Notes: generated from the sequence alone by a model not told the origin. Shown: positions 8,655-17,656, counted from the stretch's first letter. The stretch is DNA of 40,198 bases from Candidatus Poribacteria bacterium (GCA_022820835.1 JAJEET010000118.1:1-40198), one strand, 5' to 3'. Numbers and translations are program-made.

Positions 8655-9344
8655 TTAGTTTTTCTGATTCTTGGTGTACCTTTGGACCAACATATCAAGA
8701 TAAGCTGCTTTATAAGTTTCCAAATCATCTGTTGGTGGAATATCGAGAATCTTTAACTGTCGTAGGTTCGGCGTATCCTCCAAGAATATCAACGTATGTC
8801 GTTGTAATAGGGCATGTGAGTAGGCACCGAAATTTTCTATCGTGATCCCCCTATCCAAAAGCATCTGGAGCCACTCTGCCCGTGGATACCTGGCATCTAT
8901 TTCGGCCTCTGTAAGGTTACTGCTATAGGTTTTTTTTCTTCGGCCCACCTTGTGAAGTATACTCACCTCGGTTTTTGGACGTCCACCGTTATAATCGGCG
9001 TCCAATGCGTTCACCAATTCTTGTGCGTTTTGAGGTCCGGTATATTGTCGAGTGCTGGCGGGGACATCCGACGCAAATCCAATGTATTCACGGAACTGTA
9101 TCTCTGATTTACTGGTTTTGGAACCGAATATACCGAATCTTTGCGTCTCTTGCGTCCGTGTATATGTGTAACTATAGCCTTCCATAAAGATAACTGAGAG
9201 GTTATCGTTAGTAGAGCCTCTCTCCTCCTCATCGGCTCGATGATTGGGTTCGGTAATATGGGTAGATTGTGAAAACCACAAAAACGCGCTAACGCCTATA
9301 AGGATTAACACAATGCCAAGGATAGGGTAAAATAACTTGTTCAT
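8655..9344 (-). CDS. Small membrane-anchored protein m1 of a three-member local family (unknown function)
   Basis: A 229-residue protein whose N-terminus (NKLFYPILGIVLILIGVSAFL) is a single TM anchor or uncleaved signal. The chosen ATG at 9342-9344 has AAGGAG ten bases upstream; the frame is open further upstream but without a ribosome-binding site. The C-terminal 130 residues carry a motif shared with the products at 9739 and 23001: NAQELVNALDADYN, then YSSNLTEAEIDARYPRAEW, LLDRGITIENF, RHTLIFLEDTPNL and LDIPPTDD.ETYKAAY. I know no named family with this pattern. A promoter-like element (9535-9564) precedes it and the ABC ATPase follows 57 bases downstream, suggesting an envelope role tied to the exporter. 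The charged NHRADEEERGS spacer after the TM fits a periplasmic location. Confidence 0.75.
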   Translation of the reverse strand: MNKLFYPILGIVLILIGVSAFLWFSQSTHITEPNHRADEEERGSTNDNLSVIFMEGYSYTYTRTQETQRFGIFGSKTSKSEIQFREYIGFASDVPASTRQYTGPQNAQELVNALDADYNGGRPKTEVSILHKVGRRKKTYSSNLTEAEIDARYPRAEWLQMLLDRGITIENFGAYSHALLQRHTLIFLEDTPNLRQLKILDIPPTDDLETYKAAYLDMLVQRYTKNQKN

Positions 9345-9534
9345 TCCGTTGTTTCTCCTTATTGATGAAATTCTCCGGCCATCCATCTCAGCAACACTTG
9401 TGTGTTGGTAAAATCTTTGAGAATGTATCCGATTAGCACGGGATTCTCGAGAGCGAGCCAAATCAGCGCGTAATGTAGAAATACTGCATCCATTTAGCCA
9501 CATTTTTCCCGAGATAATATATGCCTATATCATA

Positions 9535-9564
9535 TAGACGCGTTTTAAGGGTAAAAAGGTTGCA
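9535..9564 (-). promoter_or_regulatory. ECF-type promoter P1 upstream of m1
   Basis: On the minus strand TGCAACC (9564-9558) and CGTCTA (9540-9535) are separated by exactly 17 bases, with T/C-rich TTTTTACCC after the -35 box. The same layout occurs at 10725, 22610, 25920 and 29475. AAC in the -35 box and CGTC in the -10 box agree with the general form of ECF sigma promoters. The predicted leader to m1 is about 185 bases. Confidence 0.65.
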
Positions 9565-9738
9565 CTATTTTTAAATAACATCGAATTTCTGCTGTAAAAC
9601 CTACTTTCGACGGCATTTTATTTCAGTTAACCCTATCTTTCATGAAAAATTCAGAAAAAGCGATATGTCAAAGATGTGTCAAACAAATTATACAGGACTA
9701 AGACATCCTCCTTATACCGTTGACAAACCCATCTTTAC

Positions 9739-10521
9739 CTATAGCGGTGGATACGGGGACCTCTTCCGAATGTTCCGATTTGGTCGCTCGGATGGTGGTG
9801 TCGGTTTTTGATGACGTTCTAAAGCCTCTTGAACACGTTTGAGTCGTTTCCTTGCCTCATCAATTTGCTTTTTAGCATCCTCAAGTTTTGCCTGAGCCTG
9901 ATTAAGTTGCTGTAAATTCGACTGTTTCTTCGCACGTTCAAGGTGTTCCTTACTGCGTTCAATCTGTGCCTTGAGACGTTCAACCTGTTTTGAGAATTTC
10001 TCAACTTTGTCGTGAACTAACTTATCGATATAAGCAACTTTATAAGCTTCCCGATCCTTCATTAAAGGCATGTCCAAAAACCCGATTTTCTGTAAATCTG
10101 GGTTGTCCTCCAGAAATGCCAAAGTATGCCGCTTTGATAGATAGATCCTATAATCGTCGAAATCCTCTATAGTGAGACCTCTCTGCAAAAGCATCTGGAG
10201 CCACTCAACTCGTGAATATCTGGCATCTATTTCGCCGCTAACTGCAAGTTCGCTGCTATAAACGATACCATCCTCACAAAGTGCCATGACTTTCGCCTTT
10301 GAATACTTTTGGTTGTATGCCGCATCAAAGGCGTTCATCAATCCCTTCACAGTTTGCGGTCCGTCGTACGCTTCAGGAGTAATATCTGGTGCTGGTGACC
10401 TGACTTCTATCCCTTCTATAAAGGTATTAACCGTTTGTGAGTTCGCTTGGATCCCCCAAAAAGTGACGATACCCACAACTGTCAAAAATGTGAGCATTTT
10501 TACAACGCTTTTACTTCTCAT
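9739..10521 (-). CDS. Small exported protein m2 with C-terminal coiled coil (m1 family)
   Basis: A 260-residue protein starting at ATG 10519-10521 (AAAGGAGAG about eleven bases upstream; a longer open frame runs into a MITE and is unlikely to be translated). Signal peptide: RSKSVVKMLTFLTVVGIVTF, cut near ANSQ. Residues about 45-150 align with m1 and m3 (GLMNAFDAAYN, SGEIDARYSRVEWLQMLLQRG, KRHTLAFLEDNPDL, AYKVAYIDKLV). Unlike the others it continues with about 75 residues of Glu/Lys/Gln-rich heptads (KQVERLKAQIERSKEHLERA) forming a coiled coil, and ends in a Pro/Arg-rich tail (RNIRKRSPYPPL). Probably periplasmic. It lies between permease A and m1 on the same strand. Function unknown. Confidence 0.75.
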   Translation of the reverse strand: MRSKSVVKMLTFLTVVGIVTFWGIQANSQTVNTFIEGIEVRSPAPDITPEAYDGPQTVKGLMNAFDAAYNQKYSKAKVMALCEDGIVYSSELAVSGEIDARYSRVEWLQMLLQRGLTIEDFDDYRIYLSKRHTLAFLEDNPDLQKIGFLDMPLMKDREAYKVAYIDKLVHDKVEKFSKQVERLKAQIERSKEHLERAKKQSNLQQLNQAQAKLEDAKKQIDEARKRLKRVQEALERHQKPTPPSERPNRNIRKRSPYPPL

Positions 10522-10592
10522 TTTCGTTAGCTCTCCTTTATTAGTGCTGCCCGATTCAAACATATTTCTCCTTGAAATGGAGCCTCTACAAT

Positions 10593-10715
10593 AGGACTTA
10601 CGCATGCGGCTCTTTTGTAGCATAAACTGTTAGTTTGGGTTCTCCACCAGAACGCCGTGTTTTCCAAGAATTCTTATCTAACAGAACGGGCTACAGTCAA
10701 AATTGTGTAAGTCCT
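10593..10715. mobile_element. MITE-like element with AGGACTTACGCA ends, copy 1
   Basis: A 123-bp non-coding element begins AGGACTTACGCA and ends with the near-inverse TGTGTAAGTCCT. Its interior (GTAGCATAAACTGTTAGTTTG, CCACCAGAACGC, ATCTAACAGAACGG, CAGTCAAAATTG) is shared with 17538-17656. It has no transposase and probably moved by using a transposase elsewhere in the genome. It sits between promoter P2 and the m2 start. Confidence 0.75.
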
Positions 10716-10724
10716 CTATAATTA

Positions 10725-10754
10725 ATGATCCGATATGTAGGTAAAAAGGGTGCA
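10725..10754 (-). promoter_or_regulatory. ECF-type promoter P2 upstream of m2
   Basis: Minus strand: TGCACCC (10754-10748), 17 bases, GATCAT (10730-10725), then TAATTATAG. The 17-base spacing and the TTTTTACC after the -35 box match P1. The AGGACTTACGCA MITE begins nine bases downstream of the -10 box. Without it, the leader to m2 would be about 80 bases. Confidence 0.6.
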
Positions 10755-10770
10755 TAATTTCAAAACCAGT

Positions 10771-10897
10771 TATAGTAAAGCCCATAATTATTGAAACACA
10801 TCAAATCGAAGCGATTCCCATCTTATCCCCCCCTGATAAGGGGGGTTAGGGGGGTTATCTTCGTAAAAATGTTCATTTATTTTCGGATTTTACTATA
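10771..10897. mobile_element. MITE-like element with TATAGTAAA ends and G-rich core, copy 1
   Basis: A 127-bp element with perfect 9-bp terminal inverted repeats TATAGTAAA/TTTACTATA. The core holds a C6 run, TGATAA, a G6 run, TTA, another G6 run and TTATC, giving a strong hairpin. A nearly identical copy lies at 23629-23753, in each case directly 3' of an ABC-2 permease gene. No coding capacity. Confidence 0.75.
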
Positions 10898-10906
10898 ATA
10901 TGCACA

Positions 10907-12337
10907 TCAAATATCCAATCTAAAGAATTTCAGAAACGCTACGGTCGTCAACACGACTGCAAAGAAGCAGAGCAGTAGTACGTCCACCGCCGATTGACGG
11001 AACGTCTCTCCTAAGGTGGTTGTCGCCAAAGGTGGCGGCTGTGTAATTTTGACAATATCGGTCTCTGGGTTGTACATTCTCATGCTTGCGTGATCTACAA
11101 TTTTACTGAACAAATCTGTATCAAGCATATCATAGTAACGCTCACCTGCTTGATAGTAATTGTTCATTTTTCGCTTTCCTGTCTGTGTCAAGTTCGTGGC
11201 GAGGTAGATAAGGGATGATGTCGGCGTGATTCGAGACAGTGTCTCACCGACCTGTTCTTGTCGTGCTGTTTCACGTTTGTAATCCCGATCAAGTTTATCC
11301 GTCTGCTCTTGGAATTTCTGTCGATATTCTTCTTCCAAAGGCTTCATGCGTTCATCGACTTGGTTTAGGACATCTCCGGCTATGACTCTGGCAACGTGCC
11401 CCGCGGCGGACATCTCCTCCGCGGGTGTCTCCATGATAATTTTCATTTTTTCTTTTTCGAGTGCTGCATCAAAATCGTCTCGTAGTGCTTTCTTTTCCAT
11501 ATAGACGCTCTGCGAAGTTCGGGTTGGGGCGATTACCTTCGCTGCAAGAAAACCGACGCGTGGCGTAATCAGCACAGCAAACACCCAGACCGTAAAGACG
11601 ACGATGAGGGCTGTCTTCGCACTATCTAAGTAAGTCGAAATCACTGTTCCGATCGCAAAAAACACCGCGATATACAGGAGCGAAACAACTATTAAGCTAA
11701 GTACCCGTGGAAAGATTTCGGGCTCACCGAGCGGAAAACCTTGCCAGACAAGCACGAGTAGACCAAACAGCAGCGACACCAAAAACGGCACTACGAACAC
11801 AAGATACCCACCGATTAACTTGCTCCATAAGAAGATGTCCCGCGGCAGCGAATTTGCTAAGGTAACTCGCAACGTTCCAACCTCTCGCTCCCCAGCAACC
11901 GCATCGAACGTGAACAGCAGCGCAAGCAAACTGAAAACAGTACCTACCACAAACAGAAAGTCGAGATGCCCTAAAAGTTCGGAGAGAGGCGAAGAAAATG
12001 TTGTTGGAGAACCTTGTGTAATTCCATTGCGCGTCATGCCAAGATAACTTGGCAGTGAGTCCTCTAACCCCTTTGCAAAAACGCTCAAAGGTGTCGGTTT
12101 GAGGATAAGTTTGGAAACTTCAATCTCCGGTTCCAGCGGCATCTTCGGGTTTACTGTAGTCTCTTCAATGTTCGCCAACTTCACGGCTTCTTGGTAGTCA
12201 ACAAGGTTTTGGTGATAACTCCGATAATTGATAAAAAGCGTAAATGGAACAAGTAGGAGACACATCACAAGAAGCGCGACAAACCGGACGCTCAAAATAT
12301 GATGCATTATCTCTTTTTGGATAAGTGTTCGTAACAT
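10907..12337 (-). CDS. ABC-2 family transporter permease A
   Basis: A 476-residue permease strongly similar along its length to permease B (23786-25186) and more distantly to the pair at 298-3368. TM1 is at about 15-37 (VRFVALLVMCLLLVPFTLF), with the ABC-2 signature GEREVGTLRVTLANSLPRD near 150-168, five or more TM segments to about 280, a soluble region with Glu/Lys-rich helix (about 280-370), and a last TM helix (VLLLCFFAVVLTTVAFLKFF). AAGGTG lies six bases before the ATG. It begins 34 bases after the redoxin gene, so the two are probably cotranscribed. No ATPase is encoded next to it; the one at 7866-8597, downstream on the same strand, is the likely partner. Substrate unknown. Confidence 0.88.
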   Translation of the reverse strand: MLRTLIQKEIMHHILSVRFVALLVMCLLLVPFTLFINYRSYHQNLVDYQEAVKLANIEETTVNPKMPLEPEIEVSKLILKPTPLSVFAKGLEDSLPSYLGMTRNGITQGSPTTFSSPLSELLGHLDFLFVVGTVFSLLALLFTFDAVAGEREVGTLRVTLANSLPRDIFLWSKLIGGYLVFVVPFLVSLLFGLLVLVWQGFPLGEPEIFPRVLSLIVVSLLYIAVFFAIGTVISTYLDSAKTALIVVFTVWVFAVLITPRVGFLAAKVIAPTRTSQSVYMEKKALRDDFDAALEKEKMKIIMETPAEEMSAAGHVARVIAGDVLNQVDERMKPLEEEYRQKFQEQTDKLDRDYKRETARQEQVGETLSRITPTSSLIYLATNLTQTGKRKMNNYYQAGERYYDMLDTDLFSKIVDHASMRMYNPETDIVKITQPPPLATTTLGETFRQSAVDVLLLCFFAVVLTTVAFLKFFRLDI

Positions 12338-12371
12338 GTTTTCACCTTAAACCTCTGCAAAAATTGATGTG

Positions 12372-13874
12372 CTAATCCTTGGATTCGACAAACTGTTTAA
12401 CCTTTTGTGAAAGGATATCTGGATCAAAATCTATGACCATATCTTTGATAGTCAATTCCCGATCTAAAAGGAACGTTGTCAGCTGCGCTTGAGATTTGGA
12501 GGTCCCATTATCTGCAGAAATTTGTATCTGTATGTTTTGACCCATCCAGATAGGCATCGAAAGCCCGTATTTCTCCTTGAAGGTCTCAATCGCCTCAGCG
12601 GAATCATCGGTACTCACACCGACGACTTGTAATTGCGAAAAATCGTAGTTTTTAAGCAGTTTCTCCAAGCGTTGCAACTTCGGTCCACTCGTGTCAGATG
12701 TGATCGGAAAGATATTGAGGAGAATAAATTCGCTTTGAAAAGTCTCTAATTCGACAGGTTTCCCGGATAGATCAGTCCAACGCATATTTGGCATCGGTTT
12801 ACCTATTAGGCTTATATGTTGCTGCTGAATTGATGCCGTTGAAGAGGGTAGTGAGCCTTGTAATTGTTTCAGTAAATCTTTGCCTTCTGGTGATTTGAGG
12901 AACTCTTCGCCAAGTTGTGCTTTGAGTTGTGTGTATAAGTTGCCCGACCCATCGATTCGCGCCACCGCAACTTTCATCTTATCTTTATAAATCTCTCTTT
13001 GCGGCCCGTTCCGATAGAGTTTGCCACCGACACTCAGGTTGAGTAGATGGTGTTCGCAGCGAACGAAAGGTAGCATATCGCCTTCGTGTGGTAATATCAT
13101 TTTTCGGTTTGATTTCTCGGAGGGACGAAATTCGTAAAGATAACTGCACGGCAGTGTCGGATCCTTTGCACCATCTGTTAAAACCCCAGGGGTGCCATTT
13201 GTCGCATCCGCAGGACAAAGAAGGTACTTTTTGTCAAGGTACTTTTTGTCAAGGTATTCTGGGGAAAGTTCAGAAAGCCATTGCGGATCGTTATTTCTCG
13301 CATTGCGATATTTTTCGACGGCTTGTTGTATCCGCCTTAAATTCTCTCTACATTTTTCAATCCCTTTGGAACCTTCAGCAGTATGTTTTTCTGTCAGTGA
13401 AGTTAACTCATAAGGATAGGCATCTGCAAGGAGGAGGCGGTTCAGTCGAACCAATGTTTCTCCACTTTTGGGATTTTGTGCAAGAAACTCTTGGCTCTGT
13501 TCGCTAAGTTCAATATCAGCAAAACTCTCGGCATCGTAGAGCGGACCTACTTGAAGGAGCCTGTTCAAATCATCAAGCAGTGCTTTCTGAAGTTCTGCGG
13601 ACGGATGGCTTATACCATCATATTCACCTAACAGTTGCTGTGTCCCAGCAGAGAGTTGCGCAGCGATGTATTGCGATATAACAGCACGCGTATCTTGGAG
13701 TTTCACCCCTAAACTGCCCGGATCCTTGATATCCTCTTCAGACAAAAGCAATTGATTGGTCTCAGCGTATGAGGCAAGTTGTGTACCTATGGTTATCAAT
13801 AAAGTTGCGAACAATACCGTAAGCATTCTGTTGGATAGGTGAAATATCTTCAATCGTAAGATTGTTTTTCGCAT
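12372..13874 (-). CDS. Secreted redoxin-like protein lacking the usual active-site cysteines
   Basis: About 500 residues; the ATG at 13872-13874 has AGGAG nine bases upstream, which favours it over the TTG two codons earlier. Signal peptide near residues 10-38 (MLTVLFATLLITIGTQLASYAE). The middle contains a pseudopilin-like segment (IEKCRENLRRIQQAVEKY, later LLCPADATNGTPG and PCSYLYEF) and a 15-bp tandem duplication giving YLDKKYLDKKYLL. The C-terminal 140 residues follow the AhpC/TSA-TlpA fold (GKPMPNMRWTDLSGKPVEL, LLNIFPITSDTSGP, VVGVSTDDSAEAIETFKEKY), but the position normally holding the peroxidatic or CxxC cysteine is ITSDTSG. A classical thiol chemistry is therefore unlikely. It sits 34 bases before permease A. 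Confidence 0.72.
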   Translation of the reverse strand: MRKTILRLKIFHLSNRMLTVLFATLLITIGTQLASYAETNQLLLSEEDIKDPGSLGVKLQDTRAVISQYIAAQLSAGTQQLLGEYDGISHPSAELQKALLDDLNRLLQVGPLYDAESFADIELSEQSQEFLAQNPKSGETLVRLNRLLLADAYPYELTSLTEKHTAEGSKGIEKCRENLRRIQQAVEKYRNARNNDPQWLSELSPEYLDKKYLDKKYLLCPADATNGTPGVLTDGAKDPTLPCSYLYEFRPSEKSNRKMILPHEGDMLPFVRCEHHLLNLSVGGKLYRNGPQREIYKDKMKVAVARIDGSGNLYTQLKAQLGEEFLKSPEGKDLLKQLQGSLPSSTASIQQQHISLIGKPMPNMRWTDLSGKPVELETFQSEFILLNIFPITSDTSGPKLQRLEKLLKNYDFSQLQVVGVSTDDSAEAIETFKEKYGLSMPIWMGQNIQIQISADNGTSKSQAQLTTFLLDRELTIKDMVIDFDPDILSQKVKQFVESKD

Positions 13875-14063
13875 ATTCAAAATCTCCTTTTGCCAGATTC
13901 AAGCGAATGCAGCGAAGTACTACGATTTTACTATGAAACTTCCGCTGCAAGCATCACTTTTCTCGGTTATCCTGCTGTGTTACACACTATCTATCCAGAA
14001 AAGTTGCAAACCGTTGGAAGCTTGTTCTTGTTTTTTCATGATCAAAAGTATTGATAAATAACC

Positions 14064-14092
14064 TTGATTTTCTGCCCAAAATATGTTATCAT
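14064..14092 (+). promoter_or_regulatory. Sigma-70-like promoter for the methyltransferase gene
   Basis: TTGATT (14064-14069), a 17-base spacer and TATCAT (14087-14092) lie about 80 bases before the methyltransferase ATG. One mismatch to TTGACA counts as two positions here, but spacing is ideal. The rest of the 297-base divergent gap (13875-14171) is AT-rich and shows no gene. Confidence 0.5.
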
Positions 14093-14171
14093 ATATATCG
14101 TAAATACGAAATTGTGTGGTGAACATATTTGATAGAAGTAAAAATTTGAAAAAATCGATTGTAAAACATAT

Positions 14172-17100
14172 ATGAACTTCCAAACACACCATGATCGCTA
14201 TCTACAAAACATACACCGCACACAAATCACCGGTGAGGCGACCCCAGAACTCTCACTATATCCACACCTCCAAGCCTTCCTTGAAAACCTGTTTGTTAAC
14301 TTCGGCAGAAGCACCGTCACACTCACACAAGAACCGAGACAACTCGATCAGATTGGGAGACCCGATTTCATCGCAATGGATGGGTTACTGCCTATCGGTT
14401 ATATTGAAGCGGAAGCGTACGGCAGAGATTTAGACGCGCTCACCGGGCATGCCCAAACGCAGAATGCACGTTTTATCGAAAACCTTGACAACTTCATCCT
14501 CACTAACTTCGTCGAATTCCGGCTGTATACGGACGCGCAGCTGCGTGCGACAGCAAACGTCACAAACGAACCTGAGAAGTTAGAGACGCTACTGGAACGG
14601 TTCCTGAACGCCGGATACGTCCAAATTACCTCTCCAGAAACACTCGCAAGATACCTCGCCAGACGGACGCGGGAACTCCAGACACAGATCGCAACCACAC
14701 TCAGCAATGAAGATAGCGAGATTTATCGGATGTTTTCAGCGTTCAAGGAGACACTCATCTCTACGCTGACACCGGACGATTTCGCCGATATGTACGCCCA
14801 AACCCTTGCTTACGGGTTGTTCGCCGCACGTTGTACACTCCCCAACGCTACCAACTTCTCGCGACACACCGCCGCCGAGGCACTCCCAAAATCAAATCCG
14901 TTCCTCATCCAACTCTTTTATCACGTCGCCTCACCGACACTTGAAACGAACATCACCTATATTCTCGACGACATCGCAGGGCTTCTCCGAAACGTCCCGA
15001 CAGAGATGCTCCGCACGGCATTTGCTGCTAAAACACACCTCGAAGATCCAGTGATCCACTTCTACGAAACCTTCCTCGCCGAATACGACCCTCAGCGACG
15101 CGTCGATCGCGGCGTCTACTACACACCGCCACAGGTCATCTCCTACATCGTCAAATCCGTCGATAGCCTCCTCAAAACAGCCCTAAACAGACCCGACGGT
15201 CTCGCCGATGATAACACGCTCATCCTCGACCCCGCAACAGGTACCGGCGGCTTCCTCCTGACAGTGCTGGACCACATCCGCGAATATACCACCGAAACCT
15301 ACGGCACAGCGGAGTGGACACAATATATCAACGCCCAGCTCGTCAAACGGATTTTCGGGTTTGAACTGCTCGTCGCCCCGTATACAATCGCGCATCTCAA
15401 GTTGAGTCTGTTCCTACAAGCGCAAGGCTGGCACGCCGATGAACGCCTACGCATCTATCTCACGAATACCTTAGAACAACCAGACGAAATGCAGCCTTCT
15501 ATACCCTTTGCGGGATTCATCTCCGATGAAGCAAACGCAGCCTTGTCAGTAAAACGTGACGAACCAATTCTCGTTATCCTCGGCAATCCGCCGTATCCAC
15601 GCGACTCCGCTAATCCAAGTCGTATAGGTGGAAATTTAACTTTTATTGGAGAACTCATTGAGGATTACAAACAAGTAGATGGAGCACCACTCGACGAAAG
15701 CACCTCAAAGGCACTCCAAGCAGATTATGTAAAGTTCATTCGGTGGGCACAGTGGCGCATTGATAAAAATGGCGAAGGCGTTGTTGGCTATATTGTCAAC
15801 AATAGTTTCCTTGATGGTCCCACCTCTCGTGGAATGCGCCAAAGTTTGCTTGAGAGTTTTAACACTGTCTACCTGCTCAATCTACACGGCAGTAGTAGAA
15901 GAACAGAGGCAGTTCCGGCTGTCCAGAGGGATGAAAACGTCTTTGACATTCTACAAGGGGTTTGCCTCCTTTTGTGTGTCAAAGAACGCGATAATCCTGC
16001 GCCAGCAACGATCTATTATGCAGATATGTGGGGATCACGAGAAGATAAATACAACACTCTTTCGGAGACTGAGATACAATCCACGGAGTGGTGTGAACTA
16101 CAACCTACATCATCGCGTTACCTTTTTGTGCCGCAAGAAACAGCCTACAGGGCAGAATACAACGAAATAGAATGGAAGATTACTGACATCTTTCAAATCA
16201 GTTCAATTGGAATTGTTACAGCACGAGATAAATTAACAATTCATCGGAACCCTGAAGAGGTGCGCAAAACAGTATCCGACTTTGTTTCACTTTCTGAAGA
16301 CGAGGCACGCAAAAAATATAACCTGCGCAAGGATACCCGTGATTGGAAAGTCCGTCTTGCCCAAGTTGACCTCCGTAACCACCCTGATGTCCAACAGCAT
16401 ACCACGTCTATCCATTATCGTCCTCTTGACACTCGCTGGACCTATTACACTGGCCAATCACGAGGATTTCAGTGTATGCCTCGTCCTGAAAATATGCCAC
16501 ATCTGCTTTCAGAAAATCTTGCTCTCTGTGTCTGTCGGGTCGTCAAAAGTCCAATATGGCAACACGCCTTGATAACGGACAAAATTACCGAAAATTGTTA
16601 TATCTCAAACAGAGATAGTGAATCAGGACATGTTTTCCCGCTCTACCTATATCCAAATCCAGAAGAGTTAGGGATTTCGACAGAACGTTCGCTTAATTTC
16701 AAACCGGCTTTTCTCACCGCACTCTCAGAGGCGTTAGGACTTCCACAGACTGCACCGTTTAACCTGCCCAAGGGTATCTCACCAGAGGATATCCTCGCCT
16801 ATATCTATGCAATCTTATATAGTCCCACCTACCGCCAACGCTACTATGATTTCCTGAGATACGATTTTCCACGCATCCCGCTATCACAGGATATTGAGCA
16901 GTTTCAAACACTTACAGCGTTGGGGCAGCGTTTGATTGACTCACATCTCTTGAAAGATGTACCGCGACCAGAAGGAGCACCCACATCACATCGGTTTGAA
17001 GGTGAAGGGGACGGCGTTGTCGAAAAAGCACGCTATCTGGATGGACGCGTTTGGATCAATCCGACCCAATATTTCACAGATGTCCCACTTGAGGTCTGGG

Positions 17101-17258
17101 AATATGAAATCGGCGCGTATCAAGCCTGTGAGAAGTGGCTAAAAGATCGAAAGGGAGAAGTGTTAAGCCATGCCGAGATACGTCAGTACCGTGCAATCTT
17201 GGTAGCTATTGCGGAGACACTCGAGGTCATGGCGGAGATTGATGCAGTTTTGTGGTAG
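14172..17258 (+). CDS. Type ISP-like adenine-specific DNA methyltransferase / restriction-modification protein
   Basis: A 1028-residue protein. The N-terminal 130 residues resemble a PD-(D/E)xK nuclease fold (GRPDF at about 62-66, IGYIEAEAYG at about 75-84), but the residue expected to be the catalytic Lys is Glu. A helical region follows. The gamma-type N6-adenine methyltransferase core comes next: RRVDRGVYYTPPQV entry, AdoMet motif I DPATGTGGFL at about 353-362, FGFELLVAPYTIAHLKL, and catalytic NPPYPR at about 471-476. The remaining 500 residues match the arrangement of ISP-type target-recognition/C-terminal domains (RPLDTRWTYYTG, ILAYIYAILYSPTYRQRY). It lacks the helicase of full LlaGI-type enzymes (about 1600 residues). 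No obvious ribosome-binding site precedes ATG 14172. It stands alone as a defence or methylation gene. Confidence 0.85.
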   Translation: MNFQTHHDRYLQNIHRTQITGEATPELSLYPHLQAFLENLFVNFGRSTVTLTQEPRQLDQIGRPDFIAMDGLLPIGYIEAEAYGRDLDALTGHAQTQNARFIENLDNFILTNFVEFRLYTDAQLRATANVTNEPEKLETLLERFLNAGYVQITSPETLARYLARRTRELQTQIATTLSNEDSEIYRMFSAFKETLISTLTPDDFADMYAQTLAYGLFAARCTLPNATNFSRHTAAEALPKSNPFLIQLFYHVASPTLETNITYILDDIAGLLRNVPTEMLRTAFAAKTHLEDPVIHFYETFLAEYDPQRRVDRGVYYTPPQVISYIVKSVDSLLKTALNRPDGLADDNTLILDPATGTGGFLLTVLDHIREYTTETYGTAEWTQYINAQLVKRIFGFELLVAPYTIAHLKLSLFLQAQGWHADERLRIYLTNTLEQPDEMQPSIPFAGFISDEANAALSVKRDEPILVILGNPPYPRDSANPSRIGGNLTFIGELIEDYKQVDGAPLDESTSKALQADYVKFIRWAQWRIDKNGEGVVGYIVNNSFLDGPTSRGMRQSLLESFNTVYLLNLHGSSRRTEAVPAVQRDENVFDILQGVCLLLCVKERDNPAPATIYYADMWGSREDKYNTLSETEIQSTEWCELQPTSSRYLFVPQETAYRAEYNEIEWKITDIFQISSIGIVTARDKLTIHRNPEEVRKTVSDFVSLSEDEARKKYNLRKDTRDWKVRLAQVDLRNHPDVQQHTTSIHYRPLDTRWTYYTGQSRGFQCMPRPENMPHLLSENLALCVCRVVKSPIWQHALITDKITENCYISNRDSESGHVFPLYLYPNPEELGISTERSLNFKPAFLTALSEALGLPQTAPFNLPKGISPEDILAYIYAILYSPTYRQRYYDFLRYDFPRIPLSQDIEQFQTLTALGQRLIDSHLLKDVPRPEGAPTSHRFEGEGDGVVEKARYLDGRVWINPTQYFTDVPLEVWEYEIGAYQACEKWLKDRKGEVLSHAEIRQYRAILVAIAETLEVMAEIDAVLW

Positions 17259-17455
17259 GGTACCCAAATGTGATCTGCATTCAGAGAAAAATAAATTTGC
17301 TTTTCAACGTTATATATGTTATTATATAAATAATAATTGAATTATATTAAGTTTTTAGAAACATAAAAATAACCCTTCAGTTTCCTAACAACTGAGAGTT
17401 GCCGCGAACGCAAACGTTACACTTTTCGCCAAATTATTTTTTTGCACCTATAATA

Positions 17456-17537
17456 CAATCGCCTCTAAACCCTTACAACGACTAAGTTTATCACAATAAC
17501 CCATCTATCCCGAATATTACACAGGTGTAACATTTTA
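17456..17537. repeat. Repeat R1, copy 1 (inverted relative to 26230-26312)
   Basis: AATCGCCTCTAAACCCTTAC and AACGACTAAGTTTATCACAA, then TTACACAGGTGTAAC. The same sequence occurs inverted at about 26230-26312 with conserved blocks ACCCTTACAACGACTAAG and a palindromic TTACAC..GTGTAA near the junction with AGGACTTACGCA. At this site it abuts the AGGACTTACGCA MITE, so it may be an end of a larger element. The stretch 17259-17455 is AT-rich and shows no gene. Confidence 0.6.
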
Positions 17538-17656
17538 AGGACTTACGCATGCTGCTCTTTCGTAGCATAAACTGTTAGTTTGTGCCACCAGAACGCTTGG
17601 TTTTCCGAAAAATCTCATCTAACAGAACAGACTGCAGTCAAAATTGCGTCTGTCCT
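17538..17656. mobile_element. MITE-like element with AGGACTTACGCA ends, copy 2
   Basis: A 119-bp copy of the element at 10593-10715, with the same left end and interior blocks (TAGCATAAACTGTTAGTTTG, ATCTAACAGAACAG). The right end is degraded to GCGTCTGTCCT. It is non-coding. The following 17657-18009 holds no supported gene. Confidence 0.7.

Noticed and set aside
9345..9503. N-terminal extension of m1 in the same frame
   Set aside because: The extension is Arg/Ser-rich without homology in m2 or m3, while the internal ATG has a good AAGGAG and begins the membrane anchor.
10522..10623. N-terminal extension of m2
   Set aside because: It reads into the AGGACTTACGCA MITE; the downstream ATG has a ribosome-binding site and starts a proper signal peptide.
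13980..14192. 70-codon minus-strand frame before the methyltransferase
   Set aside because: Covers the methyltransferase promoter and start, is Phe/Ile-rich from AT-rich DNA, and lacks a ribosome-binding site.
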